Origin: an uncultured Pelagibacteraceae bacterium
GTDB taxonomy: Bacteria > Pseudomonadota > Alphaproteobacteria > Pelagibacterales > Pelagibacteraceae
NCBI GenBank assembly: GCA_902635515.1
Contig: CACPOD010000001.1
Coordinates: 101,307-165,306, forward strand
Direction of reading: 5' to 3'
Length of the DNA: 64,000 bases
Shown here in pieces: positions 50,561-61,574 of the stretch. Numbering within the stretch: position 1 is the stretch's first letter; every line of letters starts with the position of its first letter. Both the position numbers and the translations under genes were made by a program. The notes under the pieces are model-generated. The model had not been told where the DNA came from. It did not search any database and was given only the letters and a program-made list of their open reading frames with translations.

Positions 50561-50944
50561 CTATTTTTTAGTTGGTGTTAATTTTTTTCCAGCAATAGCA
50601 ATTGCTTTTCCTTTTCTTGTCCTAGCATTACATCTAGTTCTTTGTCCTCTAACTGGTAATTTTTTTCTATGTCTTGTTCCTCTGTAACAAGCTAGATCGA
50701 TTAATCTTTTAATACTTAATGAATAATCTCTCCTTAAATCACCTTCTACTTTAAAGTTTTGATCGATGTACTCTCTAATTTTTAAAATCTCTTCATCTGT
50801 TAATTCATTTACTCTTTTAGCTCTTGGAATTTCTAAAGATGAGCAAATTTGATGAGAGAATTTATCACCAATTCCATAAATATAAGTTAATCCTATATGA
50901 ACAAGTTTATTCTGTGGAATGTTTATACCTGCGATACGAGCCAT
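50561..50944 (-). CDS. rpsM: 30S ribosomal protein S13
   Basis: '[26 protein letters not shown]', '[17 protein letters not shown]'. Confidence 0.99.
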   Translation of the reverse strand: MARIAGINIPQNKLVHIGLTYIYGIGDKFSHQICSSLEIPRAKRVNELTDEEILKIREYIDQNFKVEGDLRRDYSLSIKRLIDLACYRGTRHRKKLPVRGQRTRCNARTRKGKAIAIAGKKLTPTKK

Positions 50945-50967
50945 AATTTTTGTGATAAATTGTGCCT

Positions 50968-50995
50968 TTTATATAAGAAGATTAATCAAAGTCAA
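50968..50995 (-). promoter_or_regulatory. Candidate sigma70-type promoter for rpsM-rpsK-rpoA-rplQ
   Basis: On the minus strand TTGACT (50995-50990), 16 bp spacer, TATAAA (50973-50968), within the 55 bp adk-rpsM gap. Confidence 0.6.
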
Positions 50996-50999
50996 CGTC

Positions 51000-51563
51000 T
51001 TATACATTGATAAAAACGTCTATTTTCCTTGTTATTTCTTCAATTTCTAAGTTTCCATCAATCTCTTTAAAATTTGGATTCTCAGAGTAGAAATTTAGAA
51101 CTGGTTGGGTTGTTTCCATGTATTTCTCATACCTTGAAACTATCGTATGAGTATCATCATCTGACCTATTTTCTATAATTTTTCTCTTCTCAAGTCTTTT
51201 GAGAATTGTTTCTTTATCTACGTTTAGGAATAAAATTAAATCTATACTCTGATTTGAATTTTTTAGTAATACTTCTAAATTTTTAGCCTGACTTAATGAT
51301 CGAGGATATCCATCAAAGATTAATTTGTTTTTTTTTTGAGGATCAGATATTAAATTTTCTATAAGTTTATTAACAATATCATCACTTATAAATTTCCCAT
51401 TCCTCATGTCATTGGTTATTGCTTTACCAATGTCTGAATTTTTTTTGATTTCTTCTCTTAAAATATCACCTGTTGAAATTTGAAAAGCATTTAATTTATT
51501 TACAAGATATTTAGACTGAGTACCTTTTCCAGCACCAGGAGGTCCAAATAAAATTATATTCAC
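51000..51563 (-). CDS. adk: Adenylate kinase, short-lid form
   Basis: 'ILFGPPGAGKGTQSKYL', 'FDGYPRSLSQA', short LID segment. Confidence 0.98.
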   Translation of the reverse strand: MNIILFGPPGAGKGTQSKYLVNKLNAFQISTGDILREEIKKNSDIGKAITNDMRNGKFISDDIVNKLIENLISDPQKKNKLIFDGYPRSLSQAKNLEVLLKNSNQSIDLILFLNVDKETILKRLEKRKIIENRSDDDTHTIVSRYEKYMETTQPVLNFYSENPNFKEIDGNLEIEEITRKIDVFINV

Positions 51564-52844
51564 TTACTTACCAAATTTTGTTTTTTTAATTAGTTGTTCG
51601 TATTGTGAACTCATTAATCTTGTTTGTATTTGTGTTACAGTATCGATAGCTACTACAACTACAATTAATATAGATGCACCACCTAAATAAAAAGGTATTG
51701 GATAGTTTGCAATTAAAAATTCCGGCATCAAACAAACTAAAGTTAAATATAGAGCACCAATCGTAGTTAATTTTGTTAAAATATTTTCAATATATAGCGC
51801 AGTACTTTCACCTGGTCTAATTCCAGGTACAAATCCTCCATGCTTTCTAAGATTTTCAGCAGTTTCTGTTGGATTGAATGTTATAGAAGTATAAAAAAAA
51901 GTGAAAAATATTATTCCTGATGCGTAAAGCAACATATAAAGAGGTTGTCCTTGAGTAAAATAAGAGCTCAAATTTAAAAAAGTTTCATTGTTAGAAAATG
52001 AGAAATTTGAGAATGTTACTGGTAGTAATAGAAGTGCAGAAGCAAAAATTGCAGGAATTACTCCAGCCTGATTTATTTTTAAAGGTAAATGTGATGACTC
52101 CCCACCATACATTTTGTTTCCCATTTGTCTTTTTGGATAATTAATAAGAATTTTTCTTAATGCTCTTTCCATAAAAACTACAAAAAGAATTGTAACTATT
52201 AATAGAACAAATATAGCTAAGATCATAAATGTTGAAACCGCGCCCGTTCTACCTAATTCAAAAGTTGTAACCAAAGCTCTTGGAATTTCTGCTACAATAC
52301 CAGCAAAAATTATTAAGGATATACCGTTACCAATACCTCTTTGAGTAATTTGTTCTCCTAGCCACATTAAAAATATTGTTCCCGCAACAATTGTTGTAAC
52401 AGTAGTTATTTTAAAAAAAGCTCCTGGGTTAATAACTAAGTCAGCCGACGACTCTAGGCCAACAGATAATCCATATCCTTGAACTGTTGCAAGTAATACT
52501 GTTCCATATCTAGTGATTTGTGTAATTTTGGCTCTTCCTGTCTCACCTTGAGCTTTTAGATTTTTAAAATAATCAGAAACCCCTGTTAAAAGCTGTACTA
52601 TAATTGCAGAAGAAATGTAAGGCATTATACCTAGTGCAAATATCGCCATTCTACTAACTGCGCCTCCTGCAAAAACATTAAACATGCCTAATAATCCTTT
52701 TTGATTACCTTCCATCATGATTTTTAATTGTTCAGGATCTATACCTGGTAAAGGTACAAAAGTTCCAAATCTATAAACGGCTAATATTAAAATAGTAAAT
52801 ATAATTCTATTTCTTAGATCATTTGTTGATGATGATGCGCTCAT
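51564..52844 (-). CDS. secY: Preprotein translocase subunit SecY
   Basis: 'FVPLPGIDPEQL', 'GIMPYISSAIIVQLLTG', 'RGIGNGISLIIFAGI'. Confidence 0.99.
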   Translation of the reverse strand: MSASSSTNDLRNRIIFTILILAVYRFGTFVPLPGIDPEQLKIMMEGNQKGLLGMFNVFAGGAVSRMAIFALGIMPYISSAIIVQLLTGVSDYFKNLKAQGETGRAKITQITRYGTVLLATVQGYGLSVGLESSADLVINPGAFFKITTVTTIVAGTIFLMWLGEQITQRGIGNGISLIIFAGIVAEIPRALVTTFELGRTGAVSTFMILAIFVLLIVTILFVVFMERALRKILINYPKRQMGNKMYGGESSHLPLKINQAGVIPAIFASALLLLPVTFSNFSFSNNETFLNLSSYFTQGQPLYMLLYASGIIFFTFFYTSITFNPTETAENLRKHGGFVPGIRPGESTALYIENILTKLTTIGALYLTLVCLMPEFLIANYPIPFYLGGASILIVVVVAIDTVTQIQTRLMSSQYEQLIKKTKFGK

Positions 52845-52853
52845 ATAAACAAA

Positions 52854-53306
52854 CTATTTTTTTAATTGAATAGATCCACCAATTTTTTCTAGTTTTTCTA
52901 TTGCTGATTTAGAGGCCAGGTCAGCTTCAATATTAATTTTATCTTTTACTTCCCCAGATCCTAAAATTTTTAATTTTTTTGAGTTTTTATTTATTAGTTT
53001 AAGTTTTTTTAATAATTCAGAGTTTAATACTTCATTTGGATTGATATTTTTCTTGTCTATATAAGATTGAATTTTATCTAGATTTAAAATTGCAACATTC
53101 TCTTTTGATATTGGATTAAAACCTCTTTTTGGAAGTCTTCTGTATAATGGCATTTGGCCACCTTCAAAACTTTTTATAGCTACACCAGATCTTGATTTTT
53201 GACCTTTAACACCTCTACCTGATGTTTTGCCTTTTCCAGAACCAATTCCTCTTCCTACTCTTATTTTAGATCTATTGATTTTTTCTCTATTATTTAAAGT
53301 TATCAT
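52854..53306 (-). CDS. rplO: 50S ribosomal protein L15
   Basis: 'RVGRGIGSGKGKTSGRGVKGQKSRSG', 'FEGGQMPLYRRLPKRGF'. Confidence 0.98.
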   Translation of the reverse strand: MITLNNREKINRSKIRVGRGIGSGKGKTSGRGVKGQKSRSGVAIKSFEGGQMPLYRRLPKRGFNPISKENVAILNLDKIQSYIDKKNINPNEVLNSELLKKLKLINKNSKKLKILGSGEVKDKINIEADLASKSAIEKLEKIGGSIQLKK

Positions 53307-53821
53307 TATCCTCTTTTTTCAATTATTTCAGAAATTTTTTTATTTCTAATTGCTGATATTTGTTTTGGTGAACTTTGTTTCATTAATGCTTTCATTGTAG
53401 CTCTAATAACATTGTGTGCATTAGAAGTTCCCATAGATTTTGCAACAATATCTTTTACTCCTAAAACTTCACATACTGCCCTAACAGGACCACCTGCAAT
53501 AATACCTGTTCCCTTGGAAGCTGCTCTTAGTACTATTCTACCCGAGCCATCTTTCGCCTTAACGTCATGATGTATTGTTCTGCCTTCTCTTAATGGTATA
53601 TGAGTAAGTTTTCTTCTAGCCATCTCATTTGCTTTTTTTATAGCATCAGGTACTTGTTTTGCTTTTGCGTGAGCTATACCGATTTTACCTGCTTGATTTC
53701 CAACAACTACAAGTGCTGAAAATCCAAATCTTCTTCCACCCTTAACAACTTTAGTAATCCGATTTATGTGAACTAATTTCTCTAATATATCGTCAGTTTT
53801 TTTATCTTTTATATTTTCCAT
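53306..53821 (-). CDS. rpsE: 30S ribosomal protein S5
   Basis: 'LVHINRITKVVKGGRRFGFSALVVVGN', 'GIIAGGPVRAVCEVLGVKDIVAKSMG'. Confidence 0.99.
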   Translation of the reverse strand: MENIKDKKTDDILEKLVHINRITKVVKGGRRFGFSALVVVGNQAGKIGIAHAKAKQVPDAIKKANEMARRKLTHIPLREGRTIHHDVKAKDGSGRIVLRAASKGTGIIAGGPVRAVCEVLGVKDIVAKSMGTSNAHNVIRATMKALMKQSSPKQISAIRNKKISEIIEKRG

Positions 53822-53823
53822 AA

Positions 53824-54180
53824 TTAAAATTCCATCCCGTTTTCTCTTAGAGTTTCTGCAAAAACTTTTATTCTACCATGATATTTATAAGAACCTCTAT
53901 CAAAGAAAATTTTAGTAATTTTTTTCTCTTGAGCTTTTTTTGCTAATTTTTGAGCAACCAATTTAGATAGTTCAGTTTTATTAACTTTGTCTGCTGATCT
54001 AAGATCCTTTTCTACAGATGAAGCTGATAACAAGGTTACATTTTTTGTATCATCAATTATTTGAGCTGAAATATTTTTTGATGATCTAGAAATACTTAAT
54101 CTAAATCTATCTTTTGAAGCAACTTTTTTAACTTTATTGCTAACTCTAAATCTTTTTCTGATACTACTGTTTAATTTCAT
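53824..54180 (-). CDS. rplR: 50S ribosomal protein L18
   Basis: '[20 protein letters not shown]', '[26 protein letters not shown]'. Confidence 0.98.
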   Translation of the reverse strand: MKLNSSIRKRFRVSNKVKKVASKDRFRLSISRSSKNISAQIIDDTKNVTLLSASSVEKDLRSADKVNKTELSKLVAQKLAKKAQEKKITKIFFDRGSYKYHGRIKVFAETLRENGMEF

Positions 54181-54719
54181 TATTTTTTCTTACCCTCTTT
54201 TTTAAGAACATACTGTCCTTTTTCTCTTACACCTTTGCCTTTATAAGGTTCGATTTTTCTTAACGTTTTAATTTTAGACGCTACTTCACCTACTAGCTGC
54301 TTATCAGATCCTGTGATTTTTAATGTTGTTTGTTTTTCAACTGCAATTTTAATGCCCTCTGGTACATCAAAATTAATATCATGGCTATAACCCAACTGTA
54401 AATTTAACTGATTTCCTTTTAACGCTGCTCTATAACCAACACCAACTAATTCTAAAGTTTTTTCATATCCTGTGCTAGATCCAATAACAGCATTATTGAT
54501 TAAACTTCTATTCATGCCCCAAAGTCTTTTTGAGTTTTGATCTACTTTTTTTGGTTTAATAGAAATTTCTTTTCCCTCAATAATGTCTAAATTAAACATA
54601 TCTAAATCAACATTGATTGATTTTTTTCCAAGAGGTCCTTCAATATTTATAATATTTCCAGCTAAAGCAACTTTTACTTTTTCTGGGATTGATATGTTTA
54701 TTTTACCTATTTTAGACAT
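54180..54719 (-). CDS. rplF: 50S ribosomal protein L6
   Basis: '[25 protein letters not shown]', '[14 protein letters not shown]'-like C-terminus. Confidence 0.98.
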   Translation of the reverse strand: MSKIGKINISIPEKVKVALAGNIINIEGPLGKKSINVDLDMFNLDIIEGKEISIKPKKVDQNSKRLWGMNRSLINNAVIGSSTGYEKTLELVGVGYRAALKGNQLNLQLGYSHDINFDVPEGIKIAVEKQTTLKITGSDKQLVGEVASKIKTLRKIEPYKGKGVREKGQYVLKKEGKKK

Positions 54720-55114
54720 TAAAATACCTTACAAATTATTTCGCCACCAACTTTTTGTTTTCTAGCATCTATATCAGTCATTACTCCTTTTGGAGTTGAA
54801 ACAATAGCAATTCCTAAACCATTATTTATTTTAGGTAAGCTATCAGCAGATGAAAAAATTCTTCTTCCTGGTTTTGATACTCTTTCAAAAGCACTAATTA
54901 CTGGATTACCTGAATGGTACTTAAGTTCTAATGATAACATTGGTTTCTTTTCTTCAGAACTTACTTTAAAATCTTTAATAAAACCTTCATTTTTAAGTAT
55001 ATCTGCAATTTTTGTTTTAAAATTAGATGAAGGTAACTCTACTTTTTTATGATTTCTAGCTTGAGCGTTCTTCACTCTTGCAATCATATCACCTATTGGG
55101 TCGCTTAAACTCAT
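54719..55114 (-). CDS. rpsH: 30S ribosomal protein S8
   Basis: 'MSLSDPIGDMIARVKNAQ', 'GLGIAIVSTPKGVMTDIDARKQKVGGEIICKVF'. Confidence 0.98.
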   Translation of the reverse strand: MSLSDPIGDMIARVKNAQARNHKKVELPSSNFKTKIADILKNEGFIKDFKVSSEEKKPMLSLELKYHSGNPVISAFERVSKPGRRIFSSADSLPKINNGLGIAIVSTPKGVMTDIDARKQKVGGEIICKVF

Positions 55115-55125
55115 AATTTTCCTTT

Positions 55126-55431
55126 CTACCAGCTAGATTTAACTAAGCCAGGTATCTTTCCTTGTAATCCTAATTGTCTTAATGCAATTCTTGAAATCTT
55201 TAATTTTCTGTAAACACCATGAGGTCTTCCAGTAATCTCACATCTATTCATAACTCTTGTTTTAGCCGAGTTTCTTGGAAGTTTAGATAATTTTTGTTGC
55301 GCTTTAAATCTTTCTTCTAATGGAATCTTTTTATCCATTACAATCTTCTTTAATGCTCGTCTTTTCTTATAAAGTCTATCTGAAAGCTTAATTCTTTTTT
55401 TATTTTTATTAACAGCGCTTAACTTTGCCAT
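55126..55431 (-). CDS. rpsN: 30S ribosomal protein S14
   Basis: 'RCEITGRPHGVYRKLKISRIALRQLGLQGKIPGLVKSSW'; long zinc-independent form. Confidence 0.98.
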   Translation of the reverse strand: MAKLSAVNKNKKRIKLSDRLYKKRRALKKIVMDKKIPLEERFKAQQKLSKLPRNSAKTRVMNRCEITGRPHGVYRKLKISRIALRQLGLQGKIPGLVKSSW

Positions 55432-55433
55432 GT

Positions 55434-55988
55434 TTAATTATCTCCTTTTTTAATAAATGGAAAATTCATTTTTTCTAGTAATGCAAAACTATGTTCTTTA
55501 TTTATTGCTTTAATTACTATTATTATATCTAAACCTCTAACTTTGTCTGCTCTGTCAAAACTTACTTCTGGAAAAATTATATGTTCTTTAATTCCAAATG
55601 TATAATTACCAAATTTGTCAAAGCCTTTTGGTGACAAACCTCTAAAATCTTTAATTCTTGGTAATGCAATATTCACTAATCTGTCTAGGAACTCATACAT
55701 TCTATTTTTTCTTAATGTTACTTTTAAACCAGCGTTTGATCCTTTTCTGGTTTTAAAATTTGCTACTGATTTTTTAAATTTAGTTGTAACAGGCTTTTGT
55801 CCAGTAATTTTAGCCATATCTTCCTCGCATGATTTTAAAATCTTAGAATCTGTAGCATCTAAACCAAGACCCATATTTAAAACAACTTTCTCAATTCTTG
55901 GAGCCATATAAATATTTTTAAAACCAAACTGATCTTTTAATGCAGGTTGAATTTCTTTATTGAATATTTCTTTTAATCTTGGTGTCAT
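55434..55988 (-). CDS. rplE: 50S ribosomal protein L5
   Basis: 'PRIEKVVLNMGLG', 'GLKVTLRKNRMYEFLDRLVNIALPRIKDFRGLSPKGFD'. Confidence 0.99.
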   Translation of the reverse strand: MTPRLKEIFNKEIQPALKDQFGFKNIYMAPRIEKVVLNMGLGLDATDSKILKSCEEDMAKITGQKPVTTKFKKSVANFKTRKGSNAGLKVTLRKNRMYEFLDRLVNIALPRIKDFRGLSPKGFDKFGNYTFGIKEHIIFPEVSFDRADKVRGLDIIIVIKAINKEHSFALLEKMNFPFIKKGDN

Positions 55989-56233
55989 TATTTTTTAGCC
56001 TCTTTTTTCTTAGCCACTTTTTCATCAATTAGTTTTAAGTTAGAAATATGAATAAAACTTTCCTTTGGAAAAATTCCACCTTTTTTCTCTTTTGTTGTTT
56101 TAACGTGTTTTTTAACCATGTTTATTTCTTTAACTTTTGCTCTGTTATTAACTCTATCAATTTCAATAACTTCACCCTCTTTTTTTTTATCTCTGCCAGC
56201 TAAAACTCTTACTTTCAAACCTTTTTTAATCAT
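55988..56233 (-). CDS. rplX: 50S ribosomal protein L24
   Basis: '[41 protein letters not shown]'. Confidence 0.97.
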   Translation of the reverse strand: MIKKGLKVRVLAGRDKKKEGEVIEIDRVNNRAKVKEINMVKKHVKTTKEKKGGIFPKESFIHISNLKLIDEKVAKKKEAKK

Positions 56234-56601
56234 TATAAAACCTCCGGTGCCAAAGAAATAATTTTCATTTGACCTCTGCTTCTTAATTCTCTTGTAACAG
56301 GTCCAAAAATTCTTGTTCCTACTGGCTCTCCTTTGTCATCAACTAACACAGCAGCATTATTATCAAATCTTACTTTAGAACCATCATTTCTATGTATTCC
56401 TTTTTTAACCCTTACAACAACAGCTTTATGGACAGATCCTTTTTTAACTTTTCCTTTAGGTATAGCCTCTTTAACTGCAATCACAATTGTATCACCAATA
56501 CTAGCATATCTTCTTTTCGATCCACCTAATACTTTTATGCACTCAATTCTTTTTGCACCAGTATTATCAGCAACTTGTAATTCTGTTTGAACACCAATCA
56601 T
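56233..56601 (-). CDS. rplN: 50S ribosomal protein L14
   Basis: '[37 protein letters not shown]'. Confidence 0.99.
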   Translation of the reverse strand: MIGVQTELQVADNTGAKRIECIKVLGGSKRRYASIGDTIVIAVKEAIPKGKVKKGSVHKAVVVRVKKGIHRNDGSKVRFDNNAAVLVDDKGEPVGTRIFGPVTRELRSRGQMKIISLAPEVL

Positions 56602-56837
56602 TACTTTGTATTCTCCATAACTTGAAATTTTTTATTTTTAGAAAAAGGTTTGCTCTCAATAATTGAAACTTTGTCACCAGTTTTGAATTTATTATTTTCA
56701 TCGTGAGCGTTATAGTTTTTTCTAACTCTAATTACTTTTTTTAGTACTGGGTGAGAATATTTACGTTCTACCATAACAGTAACTGTTTTATTGGGTTTAT
56801 CGCTTATAACTACACCTGTAAGTATTTTTTTAGGCAT
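56601..56837 (-). CDS. rpsQ: 30S ribosomal protein S17
   Basis: '[29 protein letters not shown]'. Confidence 0.98.
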   Translation of the reverse strand: MPKKILTGVVISDKPNKTVTVMVERKYSHPVLKKVIRVRKNYNAHDENNKFKTGDKVSIIESKPFSKNKKFQVMENTK

Positions 56838-57021
56838 TTGCTTTTCCTTTTAAAATTGTTTTTAATCTTGCTATTGTTTTTCTAGTTTCACCAATTTTAG
56901 CTGGGTTTGTTACTTGTGAATTCATTTTTTGAAATCTGAAATTAAAAAGATCTTTTTTAAGCTTATCTATATTCTTCATAATTTCGTCTTTTGATAATTT
57001 TTTAATTTCTTGTTTTTTCAT
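56830..57021 (-). CDS. rpmC: 50S ribosomal protein L29
   Basis: '[37 protein letters not shown]'. Confidence 0.97.
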   Translation of the reverse strand: MKKQEIKKLSKDEIMKNIDKLKKDLFNFRFQKMNSQVTNPAKIGETRKTIARLKTILKGKANA

Positions 57022-57431
57022 TATGCAAATCTCTTTATTGTTTTAGTCTTTATAGGTAATTTTGCTGACGCTTTGTATAAAGCTTCTTTTGCAATTTGCT
57101 CAGAAACACCATCAACTTCAAATAATATTCTTCCTGGTTTTACTCTACATGCGAAGTACTCAGGTGAGCCCTTTCCTTTACCCATTCTGACTTCAATTGG
57201 TTTTTTTGAAACTGGTATATTTGGAAATATTCTTGTCCAAACTCTTCCTTGTCTTTTCATATGTCTTGTTAAAGCAACTCTTGCCGCTTCAATCTGTTTT
57301 CCAGTAACTCTTTCTGGCTGTAAAGCTTTTAATGCGTAAGCACCATAATTAATAGTACTTGCTCTTGTAGCATTACCATGAATTCTACCTTTATGAGCTT
57401 TTCTCCATTTTGTTCTTACTGGTTGAAGCAT
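57021..57431 (-). CDS. rplP: 50S ribosomal protein L16
   Basis: '[19 protein letters not shown]', '[26 protein letters not shown]'. Confidence 0.99.
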   Translation of the reverse strand: MLQPVRTKWRKAHKGRIHGNATRASTINYGAYALKALQPERVTGKQIEAARVALTRHMKRQGRVWTRIFPNIPVSKKPIEVRMGKGKGSPEYFACRVKPGRILFEVDGVSEQIAKEALYKASAKLPIKTKTIKRFA

Positions 57432-58111
57432 TATTGTTTACCTTCCTTTGGTGTTACCTTATTGGTCTCTTGACTAAATTCTCTAGCAAAAACTTCACCT
57501 TTATAAATCCAAACTTTAATTCCAATAATTCCGTAAGTGGTAAGAGCCTCTGCCTCTGCATAATCTATATCAGCTCTTAAAGTGTGTGATGGAATACTTC
57601 CATCTCTTAACCACTCTGTTCTAGCTATTTCATTTCCACCAAGTCTTCCACTCACAGAAACTTTAATTCCTTTTGCCCCAAGTCTAATACATGATTGCAT
57701 TGCTCTTTTCATGGCTCTTCTATAAGAAATTCTTTTAACAAGTTGCTGAGCTATGTTTTCAGCTACTAAATAAGCATTTGTCTCAGGTTTTTTTACCTCT
57801 TTTATGTTTAGATTTACTTCATTTGTAGTTAATTTTGAAAGATTATTTTTAATTTTGTCAATATCACTTCCTTTTTTACCAATCACAAATCCTGGTCTAG
57901 AAGTGTAAATTGTAACATAACACTTATTAGAGGTTCTTTCGATCATTACCTTGGATACGCCAGAGTTAATCACATTTTTCTTGATATATTCCCTAATTTT
58001 AAAATCTTCGATTAGGTAATTTCCAAAATCTTTTTTCTTAGCGTACCATACAGAGTCCCATCCTCTGTTAACACCTAATCTAAAACCTACGGGATTAACT
58101 TTTTGCCCCAT
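57431..58111 (-). CDS. rpsC: 30S ribosomal protein S3
   Basis: '[24 protein letters not shown]', KH domain '[16 protein letters not shown]'. Confidence 0.99.
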   Translation of the reverse strand: MGQKVNPVGFRLGVNRGWDSVWYAKKKDFGNYLIEDFKIREYIKKNVINSGVSKVMIERTSNKCYVTIYTSRPGFVIGKKGSDIDKIKNNLSKLTTNEVNLNIKEVKKPETNAYLVAENIAQQLVKRISYRRAMKRAMQSCIRLGAKGIKVSVSGRLGGNEIARTEWLRDGSIPSHTLRADIDYAEAEALTTYGIIGIKVWIYKGEVFAREFSQETNKVTPKEGKQ

Positions 58112-58493
58112 GCTTCTCCATTTGTTTTGCTTCTGATAAAATTATTGTAACAGTTGACCAAGGTTTTAGTATTGGTGCCGCTCTTCCTTTGGCTCTTGGT
58201 CTAAATCTTTTCATAACTATTTTTTTTCCACAATATGCCTCTTTAACTATTAATTTATCTATATCGTATTGAAAATTATTTTCAGCATTGGCTACTGCTG
58301 AACTAATAGTTTTTCTAACATCTCTAGTAACTCTCTTTTCTGAAAATTGTAAATCTCTAATTGCAACATCAACTTTTTTGCCAACAATACTTTTTAGTAT
58401 TGGATTCAACTTTCTAACACTTGATCTAATACCGTTGTTAACAGACTTTACTGTTTTTTCGTTAGTTTTATCAATTTTCTTTTTTTTACCCAT
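58095..58493 (-). CDS. rplV: 50S ribosomal protein L22
   Basis: '[29 protein letters not shown]', '[26 protein letters not shown]'. Confidence 0.98.
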   Translation of the reverse strand: MGKKKKIDKTNEKTVKSVNNGIRSSVRKLNPILKSIVGKKVDVAIRDLQFSEKRVTRDVRKTISSAVANAENNFQYDIDKLIVKEAYCGKKIVMKRFRPRAKGRAAPILKPWSTVTIILSEAKQMEKHGAKS

Positions 58494-58495
58494 AA

Positions 58496-58792
58496 TTATT
58501 TCTTCTCTGCTGTTGCTGGTTTAGCTTTCTTATCGGCTGGTGTATGTCCAAAAAATGTTCTTGTTGGTGCGAATTCACCCAATTTGTGTCCAACCATATC
58601 TTCTGAAACTGTTATTGGTATAAATTTTTTTCCATTATAAATTTGGAAGCTTACCCCTACAAAATCAGGTAAAATTGTAGATTTTCTTGACCAAGTTTTA
58701 ATAGGAATTTTCTTTGGATCGTCTTTATACTTGTCTACTTTCTTCATCAAGCTTTCCTCAACAAACGGTCCTTTCCAAACTGCTCTAGCCAT
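58496..58792 (-). CDS. rpsS: 30S ribosomal protein S19
   Basis: '[19 protein letters not shown]', '[28 protein letters not shown]'. Confidence 0.99.
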   Translation of the reverse strand: MARAVWKGPFVEESLMKKVDKYKDDPKKIPIKTWSRKSTILPDFVGVSFQIYNGKKFIPITVSEDMVGHKLGEFAPTRTFFGHTPADKKAKPATAEKK

Positions 58793-59631
58793 TACTTAGT
58801 ATCCTTCCTCTTATTTCTTCTCTTAACTATAAATTTATCTGTTCTTTTATTATCTCGAGTTTTCAAACCTTTAGCGGATTGTCCTGTAGGTGAAACTGGA
58901 TGTCTTCCTCCTGCAGATTTTCCTTCACCACCTCCATGTGGGTGATCAACTGGATTTTTAACAACACCCCTTGTATGAGGTCTTCTACCCAACCATCTTG
59001 ATCTACCTGCTTTTCCAATTTTAATATTTTTTTGATCTGGATTACTTAAAATTCCAATTGTAGCTAAAGCTCTTGAATCTATTTTTCTAACTTCACCTGA
59101 AGCTAATTTTATTAAACTATAGTTGCCATCCAGACCACTTATAGTAACAGATGAACCAGCTGCTCTAGCGATTTTTCCACCGCCACCTGGCTGTATCTCA
59201 ACATTATGTATATTTATGCCCACTGGTATATCTTGCAATGGCATACAATTACCTACTTTGATTTCTTTTTTAGAACCACTTTCAATCTTATCTCCAACTT
59301 TGATTTTTTGTGGTGCTAAGAAATATGAATAGGTACCATCCTCAAATTTTACTAACATAATGTAGCATGATCTATTAGGATCATATTCTATTCTTTCAAC
59401 TGTGGCTTCCATGTCGAATTTTTTTCTATAAAAATCAACATGTCTGTACATTTTTTTGTGTCCACCAGCTCTATTAATAGAGGTAATATGACCATTGTTA
59501 TTTCTGCCTTTCATGGCATTTTTTGGAGAGACTAATGACTTAAATGGTTTACCTTTCCATAAACCAGTCCTATCAACTAAAATAGTACCTCTTGTAGATT
59601 TTGTGTATGGTTTAAAAGTTTTTAATGCCAT
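58792..59631 (-). CDS. rplB: 50S ribosomal protein L2
   Basis: '[32 protein letters not shown]', '[18 protein letters not shown]'. Confidence 0.99.
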   Translation of the reverse strand: MALKTFKPYTKSTRGTILVDRTGLWKGKPFKSLVSPKNAMKGRNNNGHITSINRAGGHKKMYRHVDFYRKKFDMEATVERIEYDPNRSCYIMLVKFEDGTYSYFLAPQKIKVGDKIESGSKKEIKVGNCMPLQDIPVGINIHNVEIQPGGGGKIARAAGSSVTISGLDGNYSLIKLASGEVRKIDSRALATIGILSNPDQKNIKIGKAGRSRWLGRRPHTRGVVKNPVDHPHGGGEGKSAGGRHPVSPTGQSAKGLKTRDNKRTDKFIVKRRNKRKDTK

Positions 59632-59634
59632 TTA

Positions 59635-59928
59635 TTAAATTCCTGTTGTTAGATCAATACTTTGACCTTTTTTTAAAGTTATTATTGCTTTTTTATAACC
59701 AGAAACTTTTACTTTTCTACCTCTGGTAACTTTTGTTCTGTTTTGTTTGTTTATAATATTTATCTTAGTCACGTTAACTTTGAATATTTTTTCTATATTT
59801 TTTTTTAAATTTTTCTTATTTGCCCCGTCCGGTACTCTAAATACAATTTTATTCAGTTCGGATAAATTAGTAGATTTCTCAGTAACCACTGGAGAAAGAA
59901 TTTTGTCATATAAGTGAATTTTTTCCAT
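59635..59928 (-). CDS. rplW: 50S ribosomal protein L23
   Basis: 'LYDKILSPVVTEKSTNLSELNKIVFRVPDGANKKNLKKNIEKIFKVNV'. Confidence 0.98.
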   Translation of the reverse strand: MEKIHLYDKILSPVVTEKSTNLSELNKIVFRVPDGANKKNLKKNIEKIFKVNVTKINIINKQNRTKVTRGRKVKVSGYKKAIITLKKGQSIDLTTGI

Positions 59929-59929
59929 T

Positions 59930-60553
59930 TTATGAATATCTCTTTTCTAGTTCTTTTACAGAACTTTCTGTGAAAACTACTTTTTTAAATTTAATAATGT
60001 CATAAGCACTGAAATGATTTACATCTGTAACTTTAACATTTGGAATATTTCTTACTGATTTTTCAATTTTTTCTTTAGAGTTTTTATCTAAAATTATTAG
60101 TGAATTTGTAATTTCAAGTTTATTAATAATCGAGTTCATCTCTTTTGTTTTTTTAATTTCAGAACTAAAATCATTTAAGATTAATAAATTTTTATTATTA
60201 TTTTTTTCAGTAATTAATGAAGCAACACTTTGTTTTTTCTCAGTTTTGTTTAGTTTTCTTTTTTTATAAGCCAATTCACCTTTTGGTCCATGAGCAATAC
60301 CACCACCAACAAATATAGGAGCTTTTCTACTAGCATGCCTTGCACCACCAGTTCCTTTTTGAGCATATATTTTCGAAGTTGGTCCTTTTACTTCATTTTG
60401 TTGTTTAGTTTTGGCGTGTCTTCCTTTGTAATTAGCATTTGTTTTGTAAAGAACTGCGCTAACTAATTTATGGTTAATTTTAGCAGAAAAAATCTTGTCC
60501 AAAACTTCAATACTATCTTTTTTACCGTCTATGCTTATTTTATCTAATTTCAT
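59930..60553 (-). CDS. rplD: 50S ribosomal protein L4
   Basis: 'GRHAKTKQQNEVKGPTSKIYAQKGTGGARHASRKAPIFVGGGIAHGP'. Confidence 0.98.
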   Translation of the reverse strand: MKLDKISIDGKKDSIEVLDKIFSAKINHKLVSAVLYKTNANYKGRHAKTKQQNEVKGPTSKIYAQKGTGGARHASRKAPIFVGGGIAHGPKGELAYKKRKLNKTEKKQSVASLITEKNNNKNLLILNDFSSEIKKTKEMNSIINKLEITNSLIILDKNSKEKIEKSVRNIPNVKVTDVNHFSAYDIIKFKKVVFTESSVKELEKRYS

Positions 60554-61263
60554 TATTTTTTCTTTTTCTCAGGTGTTTTTTTAGCCTCTTCAGCAGCTGC
60601 TTGTTTCTCACCAATTGTCATTTTGCTTATATTTTTTACTGATTTTTTAACCATTACTTCAGAATTTTTTGAACCAGGTATTGATCCTTTTAAGTAAAGG
60701 AGTTCGTTTTCTAAATCAGTTTTTATTATTTCAATATTTTGCATTGTTCTTAGCTTGTCACCCATATGACCAGCCATTTTTTTTCCTTTAAAAACTTTTC
60801 CTGGATCTTGACTATGTCCAGTTGAACCATGTGCTCTGTGTGATATTGAAACACCGTGACTGGCTCTTAAACCACCAAAATTATGTCTTTTCATAGCACC
60901 TGCAAAACCTTTACCAATTGTCTTTGATCTTGTGTCTACAAATTTTATATCTTTGAATATTTCTAAACCGAACTCGTTTCCTTCTTTGTAAACAGATGTG
61001 TCATGTACTCTAAATTCTTTTAATTTTTTCTTAGCTTCTGTATTCTTTTTAGAAAAAACACCTTTCATTGCTTTTGTTAATTTTGAATTTTTAATTTTTC
61101 CATAACCAAGCTGAACAGCTTTGTATCCTCTTTTTTCCTTTTCAATAACCTGAATAACTCTAGCCTTTTCAACCTTAAGCACAGTCACAGGAACTAGCTG
61201 GCCAGATTTATAGAATTCTCTAGTCATTCCTATTTTTTTTCCTAATAAAGCTATCTCACTCAT
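60553..61263 (-). CDS. rplC: 50S ribosomal protein L3
   Basis: 'LLGKKIGMTREF', 'GFAGAMKRHNFGGLRASHGVSISHRAHGSTG'. Confidence 0.98.
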   Translation of the reverse strand: MSEIALLGKKIGMTREFYKSGQLVPVTVLKVEKARVIQVIEKEKRGYKAVQLGYGKIKNSKLTKAMKGVFSKKNTEAKKKLKEFRVHDTSVYKEGNEFGLEIFKDIKFVDTRSKTIGKGFAGAMKRHNFGGLRASHGVSISHRAHGSTGHSQDPGKVFKGKKMAGHMGDKLRTMQNIEIIKTDLENELLYLKGSIPGSKNSEVMVKKSVKNISKMTIGEKQAAAEEAKKTPEKKKK

Positions 61264-61265
61264 AA

Positions 61266-61574
61266 TTAAATTTTTATCTCCACATCTACACCAGAAGCTA
61301 AATCAAGTTTCATCAATGCTTCTACAGTTTGTGGCGTTGGTTCAATTATATCTATTAATCTTTTATGTGTTCTTGATTCAAATTGCTCTCTACTTTTCTT
61401 ATCAATATGAGGTGATCTTAATACTGTGTATCTTTCAATTCTCGTAGGTAATGGAATAGGTCCTTTAATTGTAGCTCCAGTTCTTTTTACTGTATTTACA
61501 ATTTCTTCTGTAGAAGCGTCTAGAACCTTATTATCATACGCTCTTAGTTTAATTCTTATGTTTTGCTTTTCCAT
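61266..61574 (-). CDS. rpsJ: 30S ribosomal protein S10
   Basis: '[61 protein letters not shown]'. Confidence 0.99.
   Translation of the reverse strand: MEKQNIRIKLRAYDNKVLDASTEEIVNTVKRTGATIKGPIPLPTRIERYTVLRSPHIDKKSREQFESRTHKRLIDIIEPTPQTVEALMKLDLASGVDVEIKI

Noticed and set aside
54583-54765. Plus-strand ORF opposite rplF as a missing small ribosomal protein (L30)
   Set aside because: Translation does not resemble L30 and it lies antisense to rplF.
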